Source: Macrococcus hajekii (GTDB taxonomy: Bacteria; Bacillota; Bacilli; Staphylococcales; Staphylococcaceae). Taken from it: a stretch of DNA of 64,000 nucleotides. Numbering within the stretch: position 1 is the first letter of the stretch; every line of letters starts with the position of its first letter. The position numbers were made by a program, and so were the translations under genes. Below are positions 35,386 to 45,602 of this stretch, piece by piece. The notes beneath the pieces are model-generated. The model was not told the DNA's origin, did not search any database, and saw only the letters and a program-made list of their open reading frames with translations. Where the stretch lies: the NCBI RefSeq assembly GCF_004359505.1, contig NZ_SCWE01000005.1, forward strand, positions 1 through 64,000. The letters are read 5' to 3'.

Positions 35386-35425
35386 TACAAAGAAGAGTGG
35401 ACCATATGGTGCACTCTTCTTTGTA
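35386..35425 (+). terminator. Hairpin after pdxK
   Basis: A perfect 14-bp stem (35386-35399 with 35412-35425). The 12-nt loop contains a second small palindrome, ACCATATGGT. No T run follows, so it may stabilise the RNA end rather than terminate fully. Confidence 0.6.
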
Positions 35426-35496
35426 AATAAAATATCTATAATTCGTGCATATATTTTAGTAAACTAATAGAAGGACACTATTAAGGAGTAATTTCA

Positions 35497-35853
35497 ATGG
35501 AATTAATTAATGAGCAAGCTGTACAACAGCTTCTTAATGACTTTGCGGATGAACCTGTCTATTTACATGTCGAAACGACGAATGGTGCTTATGCTTCTCA
35601 TTTTGACGAAAAGGTATTCAATGCAGGAACATTTTTACGCAATATTAAAGTCACTTATATTCAAGGTAAGATTACAGGCGGTAAGAAAGATCCTTACCGT
35701 GTTGGTCTCAAACTTGAAGGTGGCTGGGTATACGTTCAAGGACTCACGCATTACGAAATCGCTGAAGATGGTGCTTTTCTGATGGCTGGACATAATTATG
35801 ACGGTCAACTAGCTGCCGCTCTGGAAATCAGCAGAACACCATTTCATATATAA
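35497..35853 (+). CDS. YojF family protein (DUF1806)
   Basis: A 118-residue beta-rich protein of the YojF family: PVYLHVETTNGAYASH, YRVGLKLEGGWVYVQGLTHYE and ISRTPFHI at the end. In Bacillales it is encoded just upstream of the bacillithiol deacetylase gene bshB2, as here (13-nt gap). It may assist or modulate that enzyme, but no activity is established. AAGGAG precedes the ATG. Confidence 0.9.
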   Translation: MELINEQAVQQLLNDFADEPVYLHVETTNGAYASHFDEKVFNAGTFLRNIKVTYIQGKITGGKKDPYRVGLKLEGGWVYVQGLTHYEIAEDGAFLMAGHNYDGQLAAALEISRTPFHI

Positions 35854-35866
35854 GAGGTGCACGAAC

Positions 35867-36529
35867 ATGACAGAATCACAAGTATTAGTTGTATTTCCCC
35901 ATCCCGATGATGAAGCATTCGGTGTTTCAGGCACACTTGCACAGTTTACAGATGCAGGCGTTCCTGTCACTTATGCATGTCTGACACTTGGACAGATGGG
36001 TCGCAATCTAGGCAACCCTCCCTTTGCCACACGCGAATCACTGCCGTTCATTCGTGAAAAAGAACTGGAACGTGCAGCAGAAGCAATCGGAATCAAAGAT
36101 TTACGTAAAATGGGATATCGTGATAAAACGCTTGAATTTGAGAAAACAGAAGACTTAGCTAATATGGTCGGTGCATTAATTGATGAACTGAAACCTTCAC
36201 TGATCATTTCATTCTATCCCGGCTATGCCGTCCATCCGGACCACGAAGCAACGGCAGATGCAGTCGTAGAAGCTGTTCGCCGCTTACCTGACGAAGACCG
36301 ACCTAAACTGCATCTTGTCGCATTCAGCCACGACACATTAGATGAATTAGGCGCACCTGACGTAGTAGTCGATATTACAGGTTACGAAGAAAGAAAAATG
36401 AAGGTACTGGAAGCTCATGCTTCACAGACAGGTCCCATGCTCGCAAGTCTTGCTGCAGATTCACAACAGGCGGAAGCAGCACATGATATGTGGATGAAGA
36501 CAGAAAGTTTCTACAGCTACCCTTTATAA
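35867..36529 (+). CDS. bshB2: Bacillithiol biosynthesis deacetylase
   Basis: A 220-residue LmbE/PIG-L family zinc deacetylase. It removes acetate from N-acetylglucosaminyl-malate, or acts as a bacillithiol-S-conjugate amidase. The zinc site is PHPDDEAFG (H12, D15) with HPDHEAT (H123) later; D14 is the general base. RESLPFIREKELERAA is typical of BshB2 (YojG). It forms an operon with yojF and likely folE2 and maa. Confidence 0.92.
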   Translation: MTESQVLVVFPHPDDEAFGVSGTLAQFTDAGVPVTYACLTLGQMGRNLGNPPFATRESLPFIREKELERAAEAIGIKDLRKMGYRDKTLEFEKTEDLANMVGALIDELKPSLIISFYPGYAVHPDHEATADAVVEAVRRLPDEDRPKLHLVAFSHDTLDELGAPDVVVDITGYEERKMKVLEAHASQTGPMLASLAADSQQAEAAHDMWMKTESFYSYPL

Positions 36530-36549
36530 AGAATTTAGGAGACTAGTAA

Positions 36550-37422
36550 ATGAATGAATATAATTTAAATACCCGAGAAGGCCGTTGGAGACATTTCGGC
36601 TCCGTTGATCCTATCAAAGGCACTAAACCTACAGAAAAAGAGCTGATGACAGACTTACAAAGCTCTAAAAAAGATTTTTTATTTGAAATTGATCATGTCG
36701 GCATTAAAAATTTAACTTATCCGGTACGCATCGGTGATTTTCAGACAGTCGGTAACTTCAGCCTGTCTACTCACCTGGCTAAAGATGAAAAAGGCATCAA
36801 TATGAGTCGTATACTTGAATCAGTGGAATCGCATTATGACAATGGACTGACGCTTGATTTTGATACACTTAAAAAAGTACTGATCACTTTGCAGACAGCG
36901 ATGAAACAAAAAAATGCCTCTGTCGAAGTAGAGGGCATCTGGTTCTTCAATCGCTATAGTCCGATTACAAACTTAAAAGCTGTCGGTCATGCTGATACAA
37001 CATTTGCGATGATGGTTGCCGATGAAGAAATCATCAGTCAATCAGTGACGATTAAGGCGCAAGTCACAACACTTTGTCCATGTTCAAAGGAAATCAGTGA
37101 ATACTCCGCACACAATCAGCGTGGTGTTATTACTGTCAAAGCCTACCTTGAACATTCATTGCCTACTGATTATAAGGAGCAGATCCTTGAAGCGATGGAA
37201 ATCAACGCATCAAGTATGCTCTATCCGATTTTGAAACGCACTGATGAAAAATCAGTGACAGAACGTGCCTATGAAAATCCACGTTTTGTTGAAGATTTAC
37301 TTCGCTTAATTGCAGCTGATTTAGTTGAAATTCCTTTCATCAAAGGATTTGAAATCGAATGTCGAAATGAAGAATCTATTCACCAGCACGATGCATTTGC
37401 ACGCCTCAAATACAGTAAATAA
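36550..37422 (+). CDS. folE2: GTP cyclohydrolase FolE2 (type IB)
   Basis: A 290-residue tunnelling-fold enzyme that converts GTP to dihydroneopterin triphosphate for folate synthesis. The type IB signature is [20 protein letters not shown], with catalytic metal-binding C176 and H188. [15 protein letters not shown] near the start is also typical. FolE2 can use metals other than zinc, an advantage when zinc is scarce. It follows bshB2 by 20 nt with AGGAG before the ATG. Confidence 0.95.
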   Translation: MNEYNLNTREGRWRHFGSVDPIKGTKPTEKELMTDLQSSKKDFLFEIDHVGIKNLTYPVRIGDFQTVGNFSLSTHLAKDEKGINMSRILESVESHYDNGLTLDFDTLKKVLITLQTAMKQKNASVEVEGIWFFNRYSPITNLKAVGHADTTFAMMVADEEIISQSVTIKAQVTTLCPCSKEISEYSAHNQRGVITVKAYLEHSLPTDYKEQILEAMEINASSMLYPILKRTDEKSVTERAYENPRFVEDLLRLIAADLVEIPFIKGFEIECRNEESIHQHDAFARLKYSK

Positions 37423-37432
37423 GGAGCAACTT

Positions 37433-37990
37433 ATGACTGAAAAAGAAAAGATGCTTAAAGGTGAGCTATACGATCCCCAGGATGAAGTGCTTGTAAGCGA
37501 TCGTCTTCAGGCTAAGCTGGCCATTCGCAGCTACAATGCAGTACCAGAAAACTTGCAAGAAGAACGAACGAAAAGAATCAAAACTATTTTCGGTTCGACT
37601 GGCGAACACATTCATGTTGAAAGTAACCTAAGAGTTGATTATGGTTATAATATTCATGTGGGTGAAAATTTTTATTCGAACTACGATTTAACTTTACTGG
37701 ACGTGGCAGCTATAGAGATTGGTGACAACTGCATGATTGCGCCTTCCGTCCATATTTATACAGCGACACATCCTGTGCATCCACAGGAACGTAATAGCGG
37801 GCTTGAGTTTGCAAAGCCTGTTAAAATTGGTCATAATTGCTGGATAGGCGGTCGTGCCATTATTAATCCAGGCGTTACAATTGGTGATAATGTGGTGATT
37901 GCCAGTGGAAGTGTTGTTACAAAAGATGTCCAGGATAATGTAGTGGTGGCAGGTGCGCCTGCACGTGTCATCCAAGTAATCGAAGTTTAA
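37433..37990 (+). CDS. maa: Maltose/galactoside O-acetyltransferase
   Basis: A 185-residue left-handed beta-helix acetyltransferase of the Maa/LacA/NodL family. It begins [18 protein letters not shown], the maltose acetyltransferase N-terminal segment. Hexapeptide repeats follow, with the catalytic histidine in [10 protein letters not shown]. It transfers acetyl from acetyl-CoA to sugars. AAGGAG precedes the ATG at 37433; a longer frame that starts inside folE2 was rejected. Confidence 0.9.
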   Translation: MTEKEKMLKGELYDPQDEVLVSDRLQAKLAIRSYNAVPENLQEERTKRIKTIFGSTGEHIHVESNLRVDYGYNIHVGENFYSNYDLTLLDVAAIEIGDNCMIAPSVHIYTATHPVHPQERNSGLEFAKPVKIGHNCWIGGRAIINPGVTIGDNVVIASGSVVTKDVQDNVVVAGAPARVIQVIEV

Positions 37991-38001
37991 TATGAGATAC
38001 A

Positions 38002-38038
38002 AAAACAGACATTTCTGAGATTCAGAAATGTCTGTTTT
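38002..38038. terminator. Bidirectional terminator after maa
   Basis: A perfect 17-bp stem (38002-38018 with 38022-38038) and 3-nt loop, with A and T runs at its base. It lies between maa and the converging HAD gene. Confidence 0.92.
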
Positions 38039-38043
38039 CATAT

Positions 38044-39473
<1,430 letters not shown>

Positions 39474-39492
39474 TTATCGGTAGGAGAAAATT

Positions 39493-40086
39493 ATGTCATT
39501 ATATATTGCAGTTGAAGGGCCTATAGGTGTCGGTAAAAGTTCACTTACTCATATGCTGGCCGATACGCTCAAGATGGAAACCTTATTCGAAATAGTCGAA
39601 GAAAATCCTTTTCTCAGCGATTTTTATGAAGATATCAGTAAGTGGAGCTTTCAGACAGAGATGTTTTTTCTGTGCAACCGCTATAAGCAGATTAACGACT
39701 TAGGCAATCGCTCAGTCGTCAGTGATTATCATGTCCTGAAAAATAAAATATTTGCGCGTAACACACTTGATGCTAAGGAATATGCAATATTCGAGAAAAT
39801 TTATGCGGTTATGACAGAAAATTTACGTCAACCGGATATCACTATTTTTCTATCGGCTGAGCTGCCCGTACTGAAAAAGCGTATTCATAAGCGTAAACGA
39901 GATTTTGAAGAAGCGATTGCAGATGATTATTTACTGAAACTGACAGAGGATTATCAGTCTATCTATCAGTCAACGCCGCAAGCACTCTATATAGACACTA
40001 CACACCTTGATTTCGTCCATAACCCTGAAGACTACGAGAAAATATTGAAACAAATAATGAATTTGATCGGAGAGACACATGCCTAA
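39493..40086 (+). CDS. dgk: Deoxynucleoside kinase (dGuo kinase type)
   Basis: A 197-residue kinase of the dNK family for purine deoxynucleoside salvage. The P-loop is EGPIGVGKSS (8-17). Further motifs are SDYHVLKNKIFAR (where most homologues have DRS/DxR) and LKKRIHKRKRDFE as the lid. By order and similarity it is the Dgk of the Bacillus/Staphylococcus dgk–dck pair. GTAGGAG precedes the ATG, and the end overlaps the next kinase by 8 bp. Confidence 0.87.
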   Translation: MSLYIAVEGPIGVGKSSLTHMLADTLKMETLFEIVEENPFLSDFYEDISKWSFQTEMFFLCNRYKQINDLGNRSVVSDYHVLKNKIFARNTLDAKEYAIFEKIYAVMTENLRQPDITIFLSAELPVLKKRIHKRKRDFEEAIADDYLLKLTEDYQSIYQSTPQALYIDTTHLDFVHNPEDYEKILKQIMNLIGETHA

Positions 40087-40735
40087 AATTCCAAACGATG
40101 CGATTATCACTATTGCTGGCACAGTAGGTGTCGGCAAGTCATCATTAACTAAAGCCTTAGCAGAGAAACTGAACTTCAAGACATCATTTGAAAAAGTAGA
40201 TAACAATCCATACCTTGAAAAGTTCTATCAGGATTTTGACCGCTGGAGCTTCCATCTGCAAATTTACTTTCTAGCAGAACGCTTTAAAGAACAAAAGAAA
40301 ATGTTTGAATACGGTGGCGGTTTTATTCAGGACCGTTCAATCTATGAGGACGTCGATATATTCGCCAAGATGCATGAAGAGGGCGGTACAATGACGCCTG
40401 AAGATTTCGAGACCTATTATCAGCTCTACGAGGCGATGGTCATGACACCCTATTTCCCACGCCCTGACTGTCTGATTTACTTAGAATGTGATTACGAGTC
40501 TGTGATTAAACGTATAACAGAACGCGGCCGGCAGATGGAGATTGAAACGGATGAAGCCTATTGGCGCGCCTTATTTGCTCGTTATGAAAAATGGATTGAC
40601 GGCTTCAATGCCTGTCCAGTTGTCCGCATTCATATCAATGAGTACGATGTATTCAATGATATTGACTCACTTGATCCAGTTATAGATAAAATCGCTAAAG
40701 TTATTGCTGCGCACCGCGCCTCTCAACAACGATAG
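40079..40735 (+). CDS. dck: Deoxyadenosine/deoxycytidine kinase
   Basis: A 218-residue dNK-family kinase. The P-loop is AGTVGVGKSS (13-22), the substrate motif FIQDRSIYEDVDIFAK contains the typical DRS, and the lid is VIKRITERGRQMEIE. It matches Dck/Dak that phosphorylate deoxyadenosine and deoxycytidine. In lactobacilli these paralogues form heterodimers; the overlap here is consistent with coupled production, but that is only inference. Confidence 0.9.
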   Translation: MPKIPNDAIITIAGTVGVGKSSLTKALAEKLNFKTSFEKVDNNPYLEKFYQDFDRWSFHLQIYFLAERFKEQKKMFEYGGGFIQDRSIYEDVDIFAKMHEEGGTMTPEDFETYYQLYEAMVMTPYFPRPDCLIYLECDYESVIKRITERGRQMEIETDEAYWRALFARYEKWIDGFNACPVVRIHINEYDVFNDIDSLDPVIDKIAKVIAAHRASQQR

Positions 40736-40757
40736 ACCGTCTTTAGCGGTCTATTTT
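40732..40757 (+). terminator. Terminator after the kinase pair
   Basis: ATAGACCG (40732-40739) pairs with CGGTCTAT (40747-40754) around a 7-nt loop and is followed by TTTTATTT. It overlaps the end of the converging HAD gene. Confidence 0.85.
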
Positions 40758-41443
40758 ATTTGTTCTATTTTAATATCAGCCACACTGTCCAGTATCATAT
40801 CGGCATCTCTTAAATCCTGTTCATCGCCCGAACCACTTAAAACACCGATTACTTGAGAAACCTGGCCATTTCGTCCTAACTGCACATCCATCTCCGTATC
40901 ACCGACCATCACCGTTTCAGAAGCACTGACATTTAGCTTTAACAGAATTTCGTCCATCAGTGCTTTTTTAGGTTTTTGATATGATGAGTTATCGCTTGTC
41001 ACAATTAAATCAAAATATGACCGGATATCGAACTTATCGATGAATAAATCCATGGATTTTGTATCATCTGCTGAGACAATCGCAAGTTGATAGCCTGCTT
41101 GCTTTAGACGTTTCAATAAATCAGGCACGCCTGCGATAATTTTAATATCAGTGAGTTCACTATCAGAGGATAGATATTCCATCTTCTGATTCGTCCAGTC
41201 AGCCAGCTGGTCCCCGTTCGGTAACAGACGCAGTTTATTGACTATCGATTTAGCACTTGTAGATTGCATAAGTTGATCCAGCTTATCATCCACTATACCG
41301 AATGCATCTTTAATTTCTGATTTAGGGACATGAATATCTGTACGTGATGAAAATTCATTGATTAAATCATCAGCAAGCTTAACTATGAAACTGCCGAGTT
41401 CCATAAGCGTTCCATCTTTATCAAATACAATTAACTTAGCCAT
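40751..41443 (-). CDS. HAD-family hydrolase
   Basis: A 230-residue HAD subfamily IA enzyme. Motif I is LIVFDKDGTLMEL (D8, D10), motif II LAIVSADDT, motif III around SYQKPKKALMD, and motif IV MVGDTEMDVQLGRNG. It resembles phosphoglycolate phosphatase-like proteins, but the substrate is unknown. It ends an operon with ilvE (3-nt gap) and is in the same place next to ilvE in S. aureus. Confidence 0.88.
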   Translation of the reverse strand: MAKLIVFDKDGTLMELGSFIVKLADDLINEFSSRTDIHVPKSEIKDAFGIVDDKLDQLMQSTSAKSIVNKLRLLPNGDQLADWTNQKMEYLSSDSELTDIKIIAGVPDLLKRLKQAGYQLAIVSADDTKSMDLFIDKFDIRSYFDLIVTSDNSSYQKPKKALMDEILLKLNVSASETVMVGDTEMDVQLGRNGQVSQVIGVLSGSGDEQDLRDADMILDSVADIKIEQIK

Positions 41444-41446
41444 TGA

Positions 41447-42520
41447 TTAGACCTTATCCGTCACAGGAACTTCAACGCGCCAGCCGAATGGATCAGGGAT
41501 AGTACCTGCCTGAATGCCAGTATACTGGTCGTACAAATGCTGAGTAATGCTACCGGTCTGCCCACCGCTAATTTTAATTTCACGTTCTTTATATTTAATA
41601 AAGCCGACTGGGGAGAGGACAGCCGCTGTGCCTGTACCGAATATTTCTGAAATATGTTCTGAATCGAGTACTTCCTCTATAGAAATACGGCGTTCTTCAA
41701 CTTCATAGCCCAGATGCTCCGCAAGCTGTATGATCGATTTACGGGTAATACCCGGCAGAATACTTCCGTTCAGTTCAGGGGTCACAACTTTGCCATCTAT
41801 TACAAAGAAAATGTTCATACTACCTACTTCTTCTATATAACGCTGCTCTACACCATCCAACCAGAGCACTTGCTGATAACCCAGCTCAGAAGCTCTTGTC
41901 TGTGCGGCAAGACTTGCTGCATAGTTACCTGCCGCTTTAGCAAAACCGACGCCTCCTCTTACAGCTCGCACATATTCATCTTCTACATAAATACGCGTTG
42001 GCATCAGCTGTTCATCCCCGTAGTAAGCACCGACTGGAGATAAAATAATCATAAACTTATATTCCAGTGCTGCATGCACACCGAGGTGAGGTTCAGTGGC
42101 AATCACGAAAGGACGGATGTATAGCGATTCTCCTTCACCTTCAGGTATCCAGTCTTTTTCAAGTGCAACAAGCTGCTTCAATGCCTCAAGTAGGCATTCA
42201 CCATCCACTTCTGGAATATTCAAACGCGCATTGGAACGATTCATGCGTTTGAAGTTCTCCTCAGGCCTGAAAAGTACAATCGACTCACCCTGACGATAAG
42301 CTTTCATTCCTTCAAATACTGCCTGACCATAGTGAAGAACTTGTGCTGACGGAGAAATTTCAATGTTTTGATAAGGTTGAATGACAGCATTATGCCACCC
42401 TTTATCTACCGAATAGTCCATCACAAACATATAATCGGTAAAATGCTGGCCAAAACCTAATGATTCTGTCGGTTTTTCCTTTAATTGCTCACGTTGAATT
42501 ACTTCTACTGCGTTCTTCAT
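41447..42520 (-). CDS. ilvE: Branched-chain amino acid aminotransferase
   Basis: A 357-residue class IV PLP aminotransferase for Leu, Ile and Val. The PLP lysine is K195 in [28 protein letters not shown] and [11 protein letters not shown] are typical of the BCAT1-type family. ATG 42520 has AAGGAT at a good distance; the ATG at 42529 lies too close to it. It lies next to the mtn operon, which lacks mtnE, so it may also convert 4-methylthio-2-oxobutyrate to methionine (inference from known BCAT activity). Confidence 0.95.
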   Translation of the reverse strand: MKNAVEVIQREQLKEKPTESLGFGQHFTDYMFVMDYSVDKGWHNAVIQPYQNIEISPSAQVLHYGQAVFEGMKAYRQGESIVLFRPEENFKRMNRSNARLNIPEVDGECLLEALKQLVALEKDWIPEGEGESLYIRPFVIATEPHLGVHAALEYKFMIILSPVGAYYGDEQLMPTRIYVEDEYVRAVRGGVGFAKAAGNYAASLAAQTRASELGYQQVLWLDGVEQRYIEEVGSMNIFFVIDGKVVTPELNGSILPGITRKSIIQLAEHLGYEVEERRISIEEVLDSEHISEIFGTGTAAVLSPVGFIKYKEREIKISGGQTGSITQHLYDQYTGIQAGTIPDPFGWRVEVPVTDKV

Positions 42521-42625
42521 CTTGATCATCCTTTTTCTTTTTTATTTATATTCATTCTATACCTCATAAAACATGAGTCAAATAATAACAGTATTTCATG
42601 ACAGAGATGCAAATGTTGAGCAATA

Positions 42626-42660
42626 GAAAAGGCATGCAAACTCAGTTTGCATGCCTTTTC
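42626..42660 (-). terminator. Terminator of the mtn operon
   Basis: GAAAAGGCATGCAAACT (42626-42642) and its reverse complement (42644-42660) form a nearly perfect hairpin right after mtnD. T residues follow on the minus strand only in the stem end (AAAA/TTTT). Confidence 0.82.
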
Positions 42661-42665
42661 CATGA

Positions 42666-43184
42666 TTATTCTTTATCGTAGACAGGTACCCATCCTGCTT
42701 CATCTACAAAAATACGAACAGCTACCACTTTACGACTCGTATCGAGAGTAAAGTAATGCCTCACGTTAGGTGGAACTGAAATCAGATCGCCCGGTGTTAA
42801 ATGGACCTCAAAAAACTGTTCCTGTCCTTGAATGACAAATACACCGTTACCACTCACAACAAAACGCACTTCATCATCTGTATGATGATGCTCACGTTGA
42901 AAATTATTCAGCAGCTGGTCCAGGTCTGGTGTCGTTTCAGATAAGCTGATTACATCACTAGCCTGATAACCTCGTCGTTCACTGATGGCCTTGATCTCCG
43001 GCTCGAAGGCATCTAAAATTCTCTGCTTGTCTTCATCTGTCAGAGCATAATTCTCTTGTAAATGTTCCGGCAGACGCGAAGTATCCCAGTGTTCATAGAT
43101 CACATTATTATTTTCCAGATAATTTTTAATATCCTGCTGATTTTCAATTCTTTCCTGTGTGCTCTGTAAAATTAAATAAGCCAT
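42666..43184 (-). CDS. mtnD: Acireductone dioxygenase
   Basis: A 172-residue cupin that splits acireductone with oxygen to 4-methylthio-2-oxobutyrate and formate (Fe form). Metal ligands are in REHHHTDDEVRF (H99, H101, E105) and H143 in PPNVRHYF. It is the last enzyme encoded in this operon; only the final transamination is missing. It starts 1 nt after the mtnB stop, with AAGGGAGAG within mtnB. Confidence 0.95.
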   Translation of the reverse strand: MAYLILQSTQERIENQQDIKNYLENNNVIYEHWDTSRLPEHLQENYALTDEDKQRILDAFEPEIKAISERRGYQASDVISLSETTPDLDQLLNNFQREHHHTDDEVRFVVSGNGVFVIQGQEQFFEVHLTPGDLISVPPNVRHYFTLDTSRKVVAVRIFVDEAGWVPVYDKE

Positions 43185-43185
43185 A

Positions 43186-43800
43186 TTACATCTCTCCCTT
43201 TATATAATGTCTCGCTGCATTTAACTGCAGCTGGTATTCAAATAAAAATTCTGCTGCTTCAAATAATTTCAACGCTTCTGTACTCGTCCGTCCCCAGACG
43301 TTGACACCGTGGTTACGAATCAGGACAATGCCATAGTCCGATTGAATATGCGGTACAAGTAGATGTGCCAATTGATTGATATCACTGGGATTTTCAATAA
43401 TCGGAATACGAAGGACATCATCTTCCTGCCATAACCCAAACGCTTTGATGAGTTCCTGATGGCGGAATTCAATAGAGCCACAATCACCATAGATTTCTGA
43501 AATAACATTATTGCTGACTGTATGAATATGAATAGAAGTTCTCGCCTTCGTCCTCTTGAATATTTCGACATGCAGCTGCGTCTCAAGTGAAGGCTTCAAT
43601 TCTTCAAGCGGTTCGCCCGTCGCTGAGACGTGAACAAAACTCTGATTGTTCGTGATGTATTTATCTACACCGCTTGTTGTCACAAGTAATGTATTGTCAT
43701 CATTTCTGATACCTAGATTACCGCTCGTTCCAGGAAAAAGGTTTCTAGCTGCTAAACGTTCTTTGACGATTGATAGGTTATGTCTGACGTCGCATGTCAT
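43186..43800 (-). CDS. mtnB: Methylthioribulose-1-phosphate dehydratase
   Basis: A 204-residue class II aldolase-fold zinc enzyme. It begins RLAARNLFPGTSGNLGIR, with metal ligands H91 and H93 in TSIHIHTV and H164 in RNHGVNVWG. It dehydrates methylthioribulose 1-phosphate to diketo-5-methylthiopentyl 1-phosphate. ATGA overlap with mtnX and AAAGGAGGT upstream show a tight operon. Confidence 0.94.
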   Translation of the reverse strand: MTCDVRHNLSIVKERLAARNLFPGTSGNLGIRNDDNTLLVTTSGVDKYITNNQSFVHVSATGEPLEELKPSLETQLHVEIFKRTKARTSIHIHTVSNNVISEIYGDCGSIEFRHQELIKAFGLWQEDDVLRIPIIENPSDINQLAHLLVPHIQSDYGIVLIRNHGVNVWGRTSTEALKLFEAAEFLFEYQLQLNAARHYIKGEM

Positions 43801-44444
43801 GTGGTGACCTCCTTTAAACGTTCTGCTATCTCTCTAAATGTCTCAAAAGCGATATGCGGAATGTCATTATCTTCAGCATATGAGGTTAACTTATCCGTCG
43901 TAAAGAGGACATCTGCCACTTCTGCCAACTTTATATCAGTGATACTATCACCAATGGCAATGACACGATCATCTTTAAGCGTTCTGACAATAGAAGGTTT
44001 GCACGTCCCACATTGCCCGGACTCACATAACTTATCACATGGATAGCGCCATTCTACCTGCATGTGGACACTGCTGAAATCAACATCATTCGCGTAGACG
44101 GACTTAATACCATTAAACTGAGCAATAATGGGATCGATGAAGAAATGCATCCCTCCACTGATGATATAAAAAGGAATATCTAATGCCTTCGCCGTATCAA
44201 GTAACTGCTGGAAACCTGGTCGAATTTTAACTTCAGATAGAACAAAATCAATGATTCTCTCTTTATCTGAACTCTCTAGTATTTGAAAGAGCGTCGTCAC
44301 ACCTTGCTGTATACTGATACGACGATCGAGTATACCTTGCAGAACTGCTTCACTGTCCTGCTGTGCGAAGCGCTTCATAATCGCTACAATCGTATCACTC
44401 GATGTTACAGTGCCATCAAAGTCACAGGCTATGATGTACCCCAT
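43797..44444 (-). CDS. mtnX: 2-hydroxy-3-keto-5-methylthiopentenyl-1-phosphate phosphatase
   Basis: A 215-residue HAD phosphatase of the MtnX type. The nucleophile motif is ACDFDGTVTSSDT (D8, D10); HFFIDPIIAQF and AIGDSITDIKLAEVAD follow. It makes acireductone from the enolase product. MtnW plus MtnX replace the single MtnC enzyme of other bacteria. It overlaps mtnW by 16 bp. Confidence 0.93.
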   Translation of the reverse strand: MGYIIACDFDGTVTSSDTIVAIMKRFAQQDSEAVLQGILDRRISIQQGVTTLFQILESSDKERIIDFVLSEVKIRPGFQQLLDTAKALDIPFYIISGGMHFFIDPIIAQFNGIKSVYANDVDFSSVHMQVEWRYPCDKLCESGQCGTCKPSIVRTLKDDRVIAIGDSITDIKLAEVADVLFTTDKLTSYAEDNDIPHIAFETFREIAERLKEVTT

Positions 44445-45574
44445 AATTTAATTGCCTCCTTATAGGCTATGCCTGGTTCTTCTCCATCATAAGCAGCTAT
44501 TGCCTCAATAAATGCCTGACCACCCGCAGCTGCACCACGCGGATGTCCATGAACACCCCCACCAGCATTAATGACGATATCACGGCCGTAATCATCTATC
44601 AGTCGCTTCACCAGTCCCGGATGAATACCTGCAGAAGGTACTGGAAATGCTTCAGATGATTCGGTGACGATCCGTCTTGCTTCAGATTCACTGATAGGTA
44701 CGGAGCCATAAGGTGCCGGGAAAAGAATAAAGTCAGCGCCAGCTAGTTGAGTCAATTTACTGAGCAGCAGACCATAGCTTAATCCATAATTCGGACTTCC
44801 AGAGATTGCTCCACTGAATGAAGGATGCGCCATTATGGGTAAGCCGAGATTCAGTTCGCGCAGCCCTTTCAATACATCCAGCCCGTAAGCATGAACATTG
44901 AACAGCAATGCAGTCGCACCTAGTTCTTTAGCACGCTTGGCTTTCTCTGGCAGCTGAAAAACAGGACCCGATAAGTTAGCTGCATAAAGCACCCTTTTAC
45001 CTGTCTCCTGCTGCACTTCTTCCAGCACTTCCGCCGCTGCCTGAATACGCTCTTCAAAAGGAAGTTCCGGCACATCGTACAGAATCTCATCATCTTTAAT
45101 GATATCGACTCCACCTAACGCCTGTTCTTTCAGTTGCTGACGAAAGAAAGTCACATCCCGGCCGATAATTCCTTTAAAAATACTCATCACAAGTGGACGT
45201 TCCTCAACTTTAAGAAGTGCTCTAACACCTTGCACCCCAAAAGCAGGACCCGGGAAATAAGTAGCATAATCACCTAAATCGAGTTCCACTAACTTCACCT
45301 CACCATCCAGCGACAGTTTACCAAATACGGTCGTCAGTATGGAGGAGAAATCCGGGGTTACGTTTTTGACAGGATAACCAATCGTCACTTCAGTGATATC
45401 AGCTAATATCTCTGTCTTTACAACACGTCCTTTAAAACCCTGTAGATGCGATTGATCCAGTGTTGTCAAATCTGTCCAGCTACCCACTGTCAGGCCTACC
45501 GCCAGTTTTTCGGCAAACGCTTCAGGATGATTAATCACTTTATTAAAATGATAAGTGGCTATTATTTCAGACAA
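44429..45574 (-). CDS. mtnW: 2,3-diketo-5-methylthiopentyl-1-phosphate enolase (RuBisCO-like)
   Basis: A 381-residue form IV RuBisCO-like protein. The motif GGVDIIKDDE contains K160, matching the carbamylated lysine of RuBisCO, and D162/E163 for Mg2+. HPSFSGAISGSPNYG and the phosphate site AGGGVHGHPRG lie near the end. It is an enolase, not a carboxylase. The start is TTG at 45574, 8 nt after AAGGAGG; the longer ATG frame would run into mtnA and has no binding site. Confidence 0.93.
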   Translation of the reverse strand: MSEIIATYHFNKVINHPEAFAEKLAVGLTVGSWTDLTTLDQSHLQGFKGRVVKTEILADITEVTIGYPVKNVTPDFSSILTTVFGKLSLDGEVKLVELDLGDYATYFPGPAFGVQGVRALLKVEERPLVMSIFKGIIGRDVTFFRQQLKEQALGGVDIIKDDEILYDVPELPFEERIQAAAEVLEEVQQETGKRVLYAANLSGPVFQLPEKAKRAKELGATALLFNVHAYGLDVLKGLRELNLGLPIMAHPSFSGAISGSPNYGLSYGLLLSKLTQLAGADFILFPAPYGSVPISESEARRIVTESSEAFPVPSAGIHPGLVKRLIDDYGRDIVINAGGGVHGHPRGAAAGGQAFIEAIAAYDGEEPGIAYKEAIKLWGTS

Positions 45575-45602
45575 TACGTTGACCTCCTTTTCTAAACTGC
45601 AA

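Noticed and set aside
37325..37432. Longer N-terminus for the maltose acetyltransferase
   Set aside because: It lies inside folE2 with no binding site; AAGGAG directly precedes the ATG at 37433, where family homology begins.
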